From an uncultured Clostridia bacterium (GTDB lineage: Bacteria; Bacillota; Clostridia; Christensenellales; Borkfalkiaceae), in assembly GCA_944376335.1 (NCBI GenBank), contig CALWCH010000002.1, forward strand, positions 1 to 64,000: a DNA stretch of 64,000 nucleotides, in the 5' to 3' direction. Positions 15,308 to 23,927 of this stretch are shown here, one piece after another (the first letter of the stretch is position 1; every line of letters begins with the position of its first letter). The notes beneath the pieces are model-generated. The model worked only from the letters and a program-made list of their open reading frames with translations, was not told the DNA's origin and ran no database searches. A program made the translations under genes and the position numbers.

Positions 15308-16266
15308 GGGCGTGCATTTACGGCGCGGGGGCGATGGGCACAAGCCTCGGCGCGGCGCTTGCAAAGGCGGGCGTTGAAGTCGAGCTCGTCTCCCGCAATG
15401 CGGCGCATGTCTCGGCGCTCCGCTCGGAGGGGGCAGTGCTGCAAGGCTCCGTCAATATGAGGGTGCCCGTCACCGCCGTCCTTCCCGAAGAGATGGCGGG
15501 AAAGTACGATCTCATTTTCCTCGCCATCCGTCAGAGGGGCAACCGCGAGGCGGCGCAGTATCTTCTTCCCTTCTTAAAGGAAGACGGCGCGCTTGTAAGC
15601 GTGCAGAACGGCCTTCCCGAGCGGGCGCTTGCGGAAGTGTTCGGCGAAGAGAGGGTGTACGGCTGTGCGCTCTCGTGGGGCGCGGAACGGACTTCGCCCG
15701 GGCACATTCAGATGACGGGCGGCGGCTTCCGCTATGCCCTCGGCGCGTTCGGCAGGGGCAAACGGCTCCAAGAACTTGCCGACCTTCTCAAAAGGACAGG
15801 CGAGGTGACGGTGGGGGAACTCAATGAAATAAGATACGCGAAGCTCGCCGTCAATGCGGCGTTTTCGACGCTCTCCGTCATCTCCGGGCTCACCTTCGGG
15901 GAGCTTGCCTCGCACCACAAGAAGCTTGCGCTCGCCCTTGTCAAAGAGGTCGTCGCCGTTGCGAAGGCTGCGGGGTGCAAGAAGCTCCCCGTGGGCGGGC
16001 ACGACGTGATGAGGCTCTTAAACGGCCCGTTTGCCTCCCTCATTTTGCCCGTTGCGATGAAGAAATATGCGGGCATCCGCTCGGGCATGCTCAAGGACTT
16101 GGAGGCGGGGCGGCGCACGGATATTGACTATGTTGCGGGTGCGGCGGTCGTCGAAGGGGCGCGGCTGGGGGTGGAGACGCCCATGCTCGAGAGCGCCGTC
16201 TCCATGGTGCACGACATTGAAAACGGGCTCGCGGAGATCGCTCCCGAGACCCTCGAATTACTATAA
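15304..16266 (+). CDS. Ketopantoate reductase family protein (PanE/ApbA)
   Basis: This is a 320-residue NAD(P)H-dependent 2-dehydropantoate reductase-type enzyme (pantothenate synthesis) or a close relative. The nucleotide-binding motif YGAGAMGTSLGAAL is at the N-terminus. VQNGLPE near residue 100 and the conserved Lys-Asn region KLAVNAAFSTLS near residue 180 match the PanE active site. The start is GTG at 15304, overlapping the aroK stop. No panB or panC is nearby, and this fold also covers enzymes with other 2-keto-acid substrates, so the symbol is withheld. Confidence 0.8.
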   Translation: MRACIYGAGAMGTSLGAALAKAGVEVELVSRNAAHVSALRSEGAVLQGSVNMRVPVTAVLPEEMAGKYDLIFLAIRQRGNREAAQYLLPFLKEDGALVSVQNGLPERALAEVFGEERVYGCALSWGAERTSPGHIQMTGGGFRYALGAFGRGKRLQELADLLKRTGEVTVGELNEIRYAKLAVNAAFSTLSVISGLTFGELASHHKKLALALVKEVVAVAKAAGCKKLPVGGHDVMRLLNGPFASLILPVAMKKYAGIRSGMLKDLEAGRRTDIDYVAGAAVVEGARLGVETPMLESAVSMVHDIENGLAEIAPETLELL

Positions 16267-16276
16267 AGAGGTATAT

Positions 16277-16981
16277 ATGCGGCTTATCCTCATTCGCCAC
16301 GGCGATCCCGATTACGAACACAATACCGTCACCCCCAAGGGGCGGCGGGAGGCGGCGCTGCTTGCCGAGCGCACCAAACATTGGAAGGTGGACGACGTCT
16401 ATACTTCCCCCCTCGGCAGGGCGCGGGCGACGGCGGAGCCCTCCCTCAAAAATTGGGGGAAGCAGGCGGAAGTCCTCGATTGGGCGCAGGAGTTTGCCTA
16501 TCTCGTGCCAGACGGCAAGGGGGGAGAGCGCATCGTGTGGGATTACTACCCATCCGAATGGACGAAATACGACGACAACTTCGTCGAGAATCAATGGATC
16601 GAGCGGAAAGAGATGGCTCCCGTCCGCGAACATTACAAAAGGGTCGCGCGCGAGCTCGATGCGCTCATTGCAAAGTACGGCTATGTCCGCGACGGGCGCA
16701 TGTATCGGGTGAAGGAGCACAGCGACAAGACGGTCGTCATCTTCTGCCACTTCGGCGTGAGCATGATGTTTCTTTCTCACCTTCTCAACCTGCCCGCCGA
16801 GGCGCTGTTGCACGGGCTTATCTTACCGCCCACGTCCGTCACCGTCCTCAATACCGAGGAACGCGTCTCGGACGAGGCGTACTTCCGCGCCGAGCGCATC
16901 GGCGATACCTGCCACCTGCTCATGGGCAAGGAGCCCATCTCTGAGTCAGGTTACTTTACGAGCATCTTTCAAGAGGTTTGA
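16277..16981 (+). CDS. Histidine phosphatase family protein
   Basis: The 234-residue protein belongs to the phosphoglycerate-mutase-like histidine phosphatase superfamily. The catalytic motif LIRHGDPDY is at the N-terminus (His at residue 8), and the second catalytic His is in FCHFGVS near residue 160. The RAR pair after TSPLG contacts phosphate. AGAGG lies before the ATG at 16277; longer upstream frames belong to the preceding gene. The substrate is unknown. It sits between the reductase and gltX with almost no spacing. Confidence 0.85.
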   Translation: MRLILIRHGDPDYEHNTVTPKGRREAALLAERTKHWKVDDVYTSPLGRARATAEPSLKNWGKQAEVLDWAQEFAYLVPDGKGGERIVWDYYPSEWTKYDDNFVENQWIERKEMAPVREHYKRVARELDALIAKYGYVRDGRMYRVKEHSDKTVVIFCHFGVSMMFLSHLLNLPAEALLHGLILPPTSVTVLNTEERVSDEAYFRAERIGDTCHLLMGKEPISESGYFTSIFQEV

Positions 16982-16983
16982 AT

Positions 16984-18624
16984 ATGGACTATAAAGCACT
17001 TGCGGAGCGCCTGCTCCCCGGGAACTATCCCGAACTTTCTAACTTTGAGGAACTCTATCCTCCGCGTGACCTCCCCAAGGGGGCGGAAGTCACCCGCCTT
17101 GCCCCCTCGCCGACGGGGTTCATTCACCTCGGCAACCTGTTTGTTGCCATCGCCAACGAGCGCATCGCCCATCAGAGCGGCGGTGTGCTGTATCTTCGCA
17201 TCGAGGACACCGACGAGAAACGCAAGGTGGAAGGGGCGGTGGAGGCCGTAAAGAACGCGCTGCGCTACTTCGACATCCGTTTCGACGAGGGCGCCGAGAT
17301 CGAAGGGGAAAATAAGTACGGGCCTTACTATCAGCGCCAGCGCGCCGACATCTACCGCGCGTTCGTCAAGGACCTCATCGCCCGCGGCAGGGCTTACCCC
17401 TGCTTCTGCACCGAGGAGGAGCTTGCGGCGCTCCGCGAGAGACAGGTCGCCGAGAAGAAGATCACGGGCTATTACGGCGAGTACGCCAAGTGCCGCAACC
17501 TTTCGGAAGAGGAAATTTATGCCAACCTCGATGCGGGCAAGCCGTATGTCATCCGCTTGAAGTCGATGGGAGACCCCGAGCATAAGCTCACCTTCCATGA
17601 CGAGATCAAGGGCGACATCACGGTGACGGAGAACGACCAGGACGTCGTCATCTTAAAGAGCGACGGCATCCCGACCTATCACTTCGCGCACGCCATCGAC
17701 GATCACTTCATGCGCACCACGCTCGTCATCCGCGGCGAGGAATGGCTTGCATCCCTTCCCATTCATTTGGAGCTCTTCGATGTGTTGGGCTTCCGCCGCC
17801 CCCGCTACGGGCACAACTGCTCGCTCATGAAGCAGGACGGCGAAACGCGCAGAAAGCTCTCTAAGCGCAAGGATCCCGAACTCTCCCTCGAATTTTACCG
17901 CAAGGAGGGGTACTTCGCCCGCGCCGTCAAGGTGTATATGCTGACGCTCCTCAATTCCAACTTCGAGGAGTGGTACAGAAAGAACCCCGACGCGCCGCTC
18001 GAGAGCTTCCGTTTCTCCGCGTCCAAGATGAGCAAGAGCGGCACGCTGTTCGATCTCGACAAACTCAACGACATCTCTGCGGACGAGTTTGCCCGCCTCT
18101 CCGAAGAGGAGATGGCAGCCTTCCTCAAGGAATGGGCCATGGAGTACGGCACGGATGCACAGAAGGCGTATTTCGACGATATGGACTATATGAAGAGCGT
18201 GCTCACCCTCTGCATGGGCACGACGGGCAAGAAGCGCAGAAAGGACTTCAAGACGGCCTCGCAGGCGATGGAGCTTATTTCCTACTTCTTTGCCCGCCCT
18301 GAGAGCCACGAAAGTTACCGCGTCTCCCCCGAGGACAGGAAGGCACTTTTAGAGAGCTATCTTAAAACTTACGACCACGCAGACGACTCGCAAGGTTGGT
18401 TTGCAAAGCTCAAGGAAGTGGCTTCCGCAAACGGCTTCGCGGCCGAAATGAAGGCATACAAGGCAGACCCCGCCGCTTATAAGGGCAGCGTTGCCGACGT
18501 TGCCGAGGTGCTGCGCATTGCCGTCACGGGCAAGGCAAACACCCCCGATCTGTGGACGATCCTGCACATTCTCGGGAAAGAAGAGGCGACGGCGCGCATT
18601 TTGGCAGCACGGGAGGAAGCATGA
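16984..18624 (+). CDS. gltX: Glutamate--tRNA ligase
   Basis: This class I aminoacyl-tRNA synthetase charges tRNA-Glu. In Clostridia it is usually non-discriminating, with GatCAB completing Gln-tRNA. The 546-residue product has the HIGH-type motif in SPTGFIHLGN near residue 45, RIEDTDEKR, and the KMSKS-type motif KLSKRKD near residue 300. It is longer than the roughly 480-residue enzymes but matches the long clostridial form. The ATG at 16984 has AAGAGG 7 bases upstream; a TTG two codons earlier is the alternative. It overlaps thyA at ATGA. Confidence 0.93.
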   Translation: MDYKALAERLLPGNYPELSNFEELYPPRDLPKGAEVTRLAPSPTGFIHLGNLFVAIANERIAHQSGGVLYLRIEDTDEKRKVEGAVEAVKNALRYFDIRFDEGAEIEGENKYGPYYQRQRADIYRAFVKDLIARGRAYPCFCTEEELAALRERQVAEKKITGYYGEYAKCRNLSEEEIYANLDAGKPYVIRLKSMGDPEHKLTFHDEIKGDITVTENDQDVVILKSDGIPTYHFAHAIDDHFMRTTLVIRGEEWLASLPIHLELFDVLGFRRPRYGHNCSLMKQDGETRRKLSKRKDPELSLEFYRKEGYFARAVKVYMLTLLNSNFEEWYRKNPDAPLESFRFSASKMSKSGTLFDLDKLNDISADEFARLSEEEMAAFLKEWAMEYGTDAQKAYFDDMDYMKSVLTLCMGTTGKKRRKDFKTASQAMELISYFFARPESHESYRVSPEDRKALLESYLKTYDHADDSQGWFAKLKEVASANGFAAEMKAYKADPAAYKGSVADVAEVLRIAVTGKANTPDLWTILHILGKEEATARILAAREEA

Positions 18625-19451
18625 GCAGGGCGGATACCATCTTCATTGAAAACTGCAAGGACATCATGCAAAACGGCGTGTGGGACACCAACCTTCAAGT
18701 GCGCCCGCACTGGGAGGACGGCACGCCCGCTCACACCGTTAAGAAGTTCGGCATCGTCAACCGCTATAATCTCCAGGAGGAATTTCCCATCCTCACCATC
18801 CGCCGCACGGCGTTCAAGTCTTGCATCGACGAGATCCTCTGGATCTGGCAGAAGAAGAGCAACAACATTCATGACTTAAACTCCCACATCTGGGATAGCT
18901 GGGCGGACGAGACGGGCAGTATCGGCAAGGCGTACGGCTATCAGCTCGCGCAGAAGGCCGTCTATAAGGAAGGGGAGTTCGACCAGGTCGACAGGGTCCT
19001 TTTTGACCTCAAGCACAACCCCGCCTCGCGGCGCATCCTGACCAATTTATATAACTTTCAGGACCTTCACGAGATGCACCTCTACCCTTGCGCGTACTCG
19101 ATGACCTTCAACGTCTCGGGCGATACGCTCAACGGCATCCTCAACCAGCGCTCCAACGACATGCTCACCGCCAACAACTGGAACGTCGTGCAGTACGCCG
19201 TCCTTCTCATCATGTTCGCGCAGGTGAGCGGGCTCAAGGCGGGCGAGCTTGTGCACGTCATTGCAGATGCGCACCTCTATGACAGGCACCTTCCCATCGT
19301 GGAGGAGATCGTAAAGAACGAACCCAAGCCCGCGCCGAGGCTCGTTGTCGACGAGAGCATTACAAACTTTTATGACTTCACGGTGGACAGCTTCCGCCTC
19401 GAGGGGTACGAGTATTCGAAGCTCGATACCAAGATCCCGGTGGCGATATGA
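18621..19451 (+). CDS. thyA: Thymidylate synthase (ThyA)
   Basis: It methylates dUMP to dTMP using methylene-tetrahydrofolate, yielding dihydrofolate that the next gene's product recycles. The 276-residue product resembles the Bacillus ThyA subtype. Visible landmarks are DGTPAHTVKKFG, ELLWIWQ-type DEILWIWQKKSN, the catalytic Cys in YPCAYSMTF, and QRSNDMLTANNWNVVQYAVL for dUMP binding. The PCAY form of the active site (rather than PCH) is normal in this subtype. The ATG at 18621 overlaps the gltX stop, with GGGAGGAAGC as the ribosome site. Confidence 0.93.
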   Translation: MSRADTIFIENCKDIMQNGVWDTNLQVRPHWEDGTPAHTVKKFGIVNRYNLQEEFPILTIRRTAFKSCIDEILWIWQKKSNNIHDLNSHIWDSWADETGSIGKAYGYQLAQKAVYKEGEFDQVDRVLFDLKHNPASRRILTNLYNFQDLHEMHLYPCAYSMTFNVSGDTLNGILNQRSNDMLTANNWNVVQYAVLLIMFAQVSGLKAGELVHVIADAHLYDRHLPIVEEIVKNEPKPAPRLVVDESITNFYDFTVDSFRLEGYEYSKLDTKIPVAI

Positions 19452-19945
19452 GAGCTATATTCTGTGCCGACGAAAAGTGGGGCATCGGGAAGAACGGGGG
19501 GCTCTTATTCTCCCTCCCCTTAGATATGAAGTTCTTCCGCGAGACGACGAAGGGCAAAATCGTCGTGATGGGGAGAAAGACTTTGGACTCCTTCCCGAAC
19601 GGCGCGCCCTTAAAGGGGCGGGTGAATATCGTGCTTTCCACAAAGGATCCCAAGGAGGGCACGGTGGGGGCGAAGAACATGCAAGAACTTCTCGCCCTTC
19701 TCAAAAATTACCCCGCAGAGGACGTATTCGTCATCGGGGGAGAGAGCGTGTACCGCGCGCTGCTGCCTTACTGCGAGGAAGTGCTCGTCACTAAAGTGGC
19801 GGCGGATGGGGGAGCGGACACCTTTGTGCCGAATTTGGACGAGGCGGAGGGCTTTCAGCTTGCAAAAGAGGGGGAGCCCGTCCTTGACAACGGCTATACG
19901 CTCCGTTTCTGCACCTACCGCAATACCGCCCCGTGGGAAATTTAA
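19448..19945 (+). CDS. folA: Dihydrofolate reductase
   Basis: It reduces dihydrofolate to tetrahydrofolate with NADPH. The 165-residue product has the standard landmarks: GIGKNGGLLFSLPLDMKFF (Met20-loop region), VVMGRKTLDSFP, and VIGGESVYRALLP. It overlaps thyA at ATGA, the common thyA-folA pairing that links dTMP synthesis with folate recycling. It is the last gene of the unit, followed by a strong terminator. Confidence 0.95.
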   Translation: MRAIFCADEKWGIGKNGGLLFSLPLDMKFFRETTKGKIVVMGRKTLDSFPNGAPLKGRVNIVLSTKDPKEGTVGAKNMQELLALLKNYPAEDVFVIGGESVYRALLPYCEEVLVTKVAADGGADTFVPNLDEAEGFQLAKEGEPVLDNGYTLRFCTYRNTAPWEI

Positions 19946-19969
19946 TAGGGAAAAACAGCACATTTTTTG

Positions 19970-20000
19970 AAAAGGACTGCAAAAATGCGGTCCTTTTTTC
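19970..20000 (+). terminator. Terminator after folA
   Basis: Stem 19970-19980 with 19987-19997 (one G-T pair), loop AAAAAT, T tract to 19999. Confidence 0.9.
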
Positions 20001-20078
20001 ACATTTTACAAATTCTCCTCCGAAAAACCCGAAAATCAGAAGAAGAATGCCGCGAAAAATCTTAAATTCCGCGTTTTT

Positions 20079-20132
20079 TTACAACTTTATTACACGAGAC
20101 AGCTGGAGTTTTTTACATCGCCTTGTTATGAT
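20079..20132 (+). promoter_or_regulatory. Candidate Pho-box array and -10 of the pst operon
   Basis: TTACA occurs at 20079-20083, 20090-20094 and 20113-20117, with 11- and 23-base spacing. This is like PhoP boxes of Firmicutes (TTAACA-type direct repeats each helical turn). TATGAT at 20127-20132 can serve as -10, while no good -35 exists, as expected for a PhoP-activated promoter. The gene order supports phosphate control; no PhoPR genes are in the window. Confidence 0.5.
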
Positions 20133-20176
20133 ATGCGTGTCAAAACAAAGAAATCAATTTTAAGGAGAAACAAGTT

Positions 20177-21040
20177 ATGACTAAGGCTATGAAGAAGGTA
20201 ACGTGCCTCGCATGCGTGGCGGTTATGGGTTTGGGTGCAGCGATGTTCGCTGCCTGCGACGATCAGGGCGGCACGGATAACCCCGGTGGCAGTACCGAAA
20301 AGACTGAAATTTACATTTCGGGTTCCTCTTCCGTTACCCCTTTGATGGAGAAGCTTGCGGCCGTTTACGAAGTGCTCAACGACGAAGTGGAGATCACCAT
20401 CCAGATGAGCGATTCCGGTACGGGCGTTGCAGATGCACAGCAGGGCAAGAATGATTTCGGTATGGCTTCGCGCGATCTGAAAGAATCCGAAACGGGCGTC
20501 GTTTCCAAGAAAATTTGCCTCGACGGCGTGGCGCTCGTCGTCAACAACAGCTGCTCCCTTACGGACGTGACGGGCGCACAGCTTTACGATCTTTACGCAA
20601 ACGGTACGGCGATCGGCGCCATCACCAACGCCATCTCCCGTGAGGACGGTTCGGGCACGCGCGACGCGTTCGACAGCCTCATCAAGAACGCGGAGGGCAA
20701 GGAGCTCGGCGATCTGGCGCAGTTTGCTGCCGTCGTCGAGATCAACAACAACACGGGTACGGTGATGAGCAACATCGCCGCCAATAAAAACGGCAACACG
20801 ATCGGTTACATCTCTATGGGTTCGCTGGACGATACCGTCAAGGCAGTCACCTTCGAAGGCGTTGAACCTACGGCAGAGAACGTCAAGAACGGTACTTATA
20901 CCCTTTCGAGACCTTTCAACATCGTCTATAAGAGCGAAGATTCGCTTTCCGCTGCGGCAAAGGAGTTCATCGACTTCATCATGAGCCCCGCAGGCCAGTG
21001 GATCGCGCAGTACGAAGGGTACATCTCCGAAACCCTTTGA
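20177..21040 (+). CDS. pstS: Phosphate-binding lipoprotein PstS
   Basis: This extracellular receptor delivers inorganic phosphate to the Pst ABC transporter. The 287-residue product has a lipoprotein signal (lipobox FAAC, Cys at residue 27). Its phosphate-binding stretches are SGSSSVTPLMEKL, SDSGTGVADAQQGKNDFG and REDGSGTRDAF, arranged as in characterised PstS proteins. AAGGAG precedes the ATG. The gene heads the operon and the permease gene starts 17 bases after its stop. Confidence 0.94.
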   Translation: MTKAMKKVTCLACVAVMGLGAAMFAACDDQGGTDNPGGSTEKTEIYISGSSSVTPLMEKLAAVYEVLNDEVEITIQMSDSGTGVADAQQGKNDFGMASRDLKESETGVVSKKICLDGVALVVNNSCSLTDVTGAQLYDLYANGTAIGAITNAISREDGSGTRDAFDSLIKNAEGKELGDLAQFAAVVEINNNTGTVMSNIAANKNGNTIGYISMGSLDDTVKAVTFEGVEPTAENVKNGTYTLSRPFNIVYKSEDSLSAAAKEFIDFIMSPAGQWIAQYEGYISETL

Positions 21041-21057
21041 TCCGACCGAGGCTTTCT

Positions 21058-22857
21058 ATGGCACAAAACGCTGCAACTGCAACAAAAGGGGCGGTCCGCA
21101 ACGGAAATCTCGCTTCGGTGAGAGAAAATACCGCAAAGGGCGTGTTCATCGCCCTTGCGGCATTTTCCATTCTTGCGGTCTTCGCCATCGTCATCTATCT
21201 GTTGGCGGCGAGCATCCCCGCTTTCCGTGAGATCGGGTTCTTCAAATTCCTGACGGGAAGCATCTGGTCGGCAAAGCATGAGATCTTCGGCATCCTGCCG
21301 ATGATCGTCTCGAGCCTGGTGCTCACCGTTCTTTCCGTGCTCCTTGGCGGTATCCTCGCCATCTTCACGGCAGTCTATATGGTTTATTACTGCCCCATCT
21401 GGATGAAGAAGATCTATGAACAGATCATCAACCTGCTTGCGGGCATCCCGTCCCTCATCTTCGGCTATTTCGGCCTCGTCGCCTTAAAGCCCGTTCTCGA
21501 CGATCTCTTCAACGTCGGCTCTTCGCTGGGTCTCCTGCTTTCGACGCTCGTCCTCAGCATCATGATCCTGCCCACGATCACCTCGCTCGTCAAGAACAGC
21601 CTTGAAAACGTGCCCATGCATTATTACGAGGGTGCGCTGGCGCTCGGCTGCACCAAGAACCAGGCGGTGTGGAAGGTGTGCCTGCCCGCCGCCAAGAACG
21701 GCATCATCGCGGCGCTCATCCTCGGTATCGGCAGAGCGGTGGGCGAGACGATGGCAGTCCAGCTGCTTCTGGGGAACCTTGTCAACTATCCCACGGGGTT
21801 CTTCCTTCCCATCCGCTCGCTGACTTCCAACATCGTGCTGGAATTCGGCTATTCGACGGGTCTTCACCGCGAGGCGCTCATCGCGACGGGCTTTGTCCTT
21901 CTCATCTTCATCCTCATCATCAACCTCTGCCTTTGGGCGGTGAAGAAGAACGACTCCATCGCGGGCAACAAGTTCTTCTCGCGTAAGTTCAAGCAGACGA
22001 ACAGTACGCTCGCGCAGCTCAACTACAAGAAGACGGGGAGCGTGCAGGATATCCTCTGGATCCTCTCGCACATCATCGCTATTTTGGTGGCGGTCATGCT
22101 CGCCTTCATCATCGTCTTCGTCTTTGTGCGCGGCATCCCCAATATCACTGCCGATTTCCTCTTCGGTGAGAGCGCCAACGCGCATCCGACGCTCAGCCCT
22201 GCCTTTGCTTCCACGGGCATGCTCATCCTGATGGCGCTCCTCGTCGCGCTGCCCTTAGGCATCGGCGCCGCCATCTTCCTCAACGAGTATGCAAAGCGCG
22301 GCAGCAAGCTCGTCAAGCTCATCCGTCTCTTCATCGATACGCTCGCGGGCATTCCCTCCATCGTGTTCGGCCTCTTCGGCGCCATCTTCTTCGGCACCTA
22401 CTGCGGCATGGGGTACAGCCTCATCAACGGTTCGCTGACGCTCGCGCTCATCATCCTTCCCACCGTTATCAGGAGCACCGAGCAGAGCCTTTCCGAAGTC
22501 CCCGACAGTATGCGTGAGGCAAGTTATGCCCTCGGCGCGGGGAAACTCAAGACCATCTTCGTCGTCGTGCTGCCCCAGGCCATCTCGGGTATCGTTACTT
22601 CCGTCATCCTCTCCATCGGCCGTATCGTCGGCGAGAGCGCGGCGCTCATCTATACCGCAGGTTCTGTTTCGACGATGCCGGAAGGCTACGGCTCGGCAGG
22701 TTCGAGCTTTGCCGTCATGATGTATAAGTTCATGAGCGAAGGCCTCGAGATCGACAAGTGCTATGCAACGGCGGCAGTCCTCATGATCCTCGTCATTATC
22801 CTCAACATCCTTGTCACGCTCACGCAGAAATTATTCAATCGGAGTAAAGCAAAATGA
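21058..22857 (+). CDS. pstCA: Fused phosphate ABC transporter permease PstC-PstA
   Basis: One 599-residue polypeptide carries both Pst permeases. Residues about 1-300 form the PstC-like half with its coupling-loop EAA motif ([20 protein letters not shown]). A short linker (around residue 305, [14 protein letters not shown]) leads to the PstA-like half (about 315-599) with the second EAA motif ([20 protein letters not shown]). Each half has about six membrane helices. Normally the two are separate genes pstC and pstA. No stop or frameshift is visible in between, so the fusion is genuine in this sequence. The start at 21058 gives a normal PstC N-terminus after a GAGG site. It overlaps pstB at ATGA. 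Confidence 0.9.
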   Translation: MAQNAATATKGAVRNGNLASVRENTAKGVFIALAAFSILAVFAIVIYLLAASIPAFREIGFFKFLTGSIWSAKHEIFGILPMIVSSLVLTVLSVLLGGILAIFTAVYMVYYCPIWMKKIYEQIINLLAGIPSLIFGYFGLVALKPVLDDLFNVGSSLGLLLSTLVLSIMILPTITSLVKNSLENVPMHYYEGALALGCTKNQAVWKVCLPAAKNGIIAALILGIGRAVGETMAVQLLLGNLVNYPTGFFLPIRSLTSNIVLEFGYSTGLHREALIATGFVLLIFILIINLCLWAVKKNDSIAGNKFFSRKFKQTNSTLAQLNYKKTGSVQDILWILSHIIAILVAVMLAFIIVFVFVRGIPNITADFLFGESANAHPTLSPAFASTGMLILMALLVALPLGIGAAIFLNEYAKRGSKLVKLIRLFIDTLAGIPSIVFGLFGAIFFGTYCGMGYSLINGSLTLALIILPTVIRSTEQSLSEVPDSMREASYALGAGKLKTIFVVVLPQAISGIVTSVILSIGRIVGESAALIYTAGSVSTMPEGYGSAGSSFAVMMYKFMSEGLEIDKCYATAAVLMILVIILNILVTLTQKLFNRSKAK

Positions 22858-23705
22858 TCTTCAAATCCAAGAAAACGGAAGCGACCGCCGAGCCCTCCAA
22901 AGAGGTGGAGAAGGCAGAGAAGAAGCACGGCCTCGCACAGTTCGATATGGGAGATATTGCCGTCTCCGTCCACAACATGGACCTCTTCTACGGCAGCTTC
23001 CAGGCTCTCAAGAACATCAACATGGAGTTCCCCACCAAGAAGCTCACCGCCCTCATCGGGCCCTCGGGCTGCGGCAAGTCGACGCTTTTGAAGTCGCTCA
23101 ACCGCATGAACGACCTCGTCGACGGCTGCAAAATTACGGGCGAGATCAAAGTGGGGGATACCAACATCTATCAGCGCGGGCTTGATTTGGCCCGCCTCCG
23201 CAAGAACGTGGGCATGGTGTTCCAGCGCCCCAACCCCCTTGCGATGAGCGTCTACGACAACATCGCCTACGGCCCCCGCACCTTCGGCATCAAGAAGCGT
23301 GCCGACCTCGACGCCATCGTCGAGAAGTCCCTGCGCGGCGCAGCCATGTGGGATGAGGTCAAGGACCGCCTCAACAAGTCCGCACTCGGCCTCTCGGGCG
23401 GCCAGCAGCAGCGCCTCTGCATCGCACGCGCGCTCGCCGTCGAGCCCCAGGTGCTGCTTATGGACGAACCCACCTCGGCGCTCGACCCCATTTCGACGGG
23501 CAAGATCGAGGAGCTCTGCAAGGAGCTGAAGAACGAGATCACCGTCATCATGGTCACGCACAACATGCAGCAGGCATTCCGTATCGCCGACTACACGGCA
23601 TACTTCCTGCTCGGCGAGATGGTGGAGATGGCAGATACGCAGAAGATCTTCACCACCCCCGACGACAAGCGCACAGAGGACTACGTCAACGGCAGATTCG
23701 GTTGA
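22854..23705 (+). CDS. pstB: Phosphate ABC transporter ATP-binding protein PstB
   Basis: This is the ATPase of the phosphate importer. The 283-residue product has Walker [10 protein letters not shown], the signature LSGGQQQR, and Walker [13 protein letters not shown] with the catalytic Glu, plus the PstB-specific LNRMNDLV segment. A charged extension of about 35 residues (rich in Lys/Glu) precedes the usual start of the ATPase fold, making it longer than the typical 250-260 residues. One ATPase pair would serve the fused PstCA permease. No phoU follows, although that is the usual last gene. Confidence 0.95.
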   Translation: MIFKSKKTEATAEPSKEVEKAEKKHGLAQFDMGDIAVSVHNMDLFYGSFQALKNINMEFPTKKLTALIGPSGCGKSTLLKSLNRMNDLVDGCKITGEIKVGDTNIYQRGLDLARLRKNVGMVFQRPNPLAMSVYDNIAYGPRTFGIKKRADLDAIVEKSLRGAAMWDEVKDRLNKSALGLSGGQQQRLCIARALAVEPQVLLMDEPTSALDPISTGKIEELCKELKNEITVIMVTHNMQQAFRIADYTAYFLLGEMVEMADTQKIFTTPDDKRTEDYVNGRFG

Positions 23706-23764
23706 TACCCGAATTTGGCCGCACGCCAACACAGCTCATCCATCCTTCATCTTTTCCCCTTTGG

Positions 23765-23794
23765 CCCGACGCATGCGTCGGGTCATCTATTTTC
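23765..23794 (+). terminator. Probable terminator of the pst operon
   Basis: CCCGACGCATGCGTCGGG (23765-23782) is a perfect palindrome followed by a T-rich stretch. Confidence 0.65.
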
Positions 23795-23858
23795 GTTCGG
23801 GGGTTTTCGGGGGAGAGGGGCGGCGGGGAAACTTCTTTTGATCGCTCCGAAAAGCCGA

Positions 23859-23887
23859 TTGACAAGCCCATGCTTTCGTGCTACAAT
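23859..23887 (+). promoter_or_regulatory. Sigma-A promoter of the ABC exporter operon
   Basis: TTGACA (23859-23864), 17-base spacer, TACAAT (23882-23887). Confidence 0.85.
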
Positions 23888-23927
23888 TTGAGGCGTTTAT
23901 GCTTTTAGGAATGGGAGAGATCGGGCG

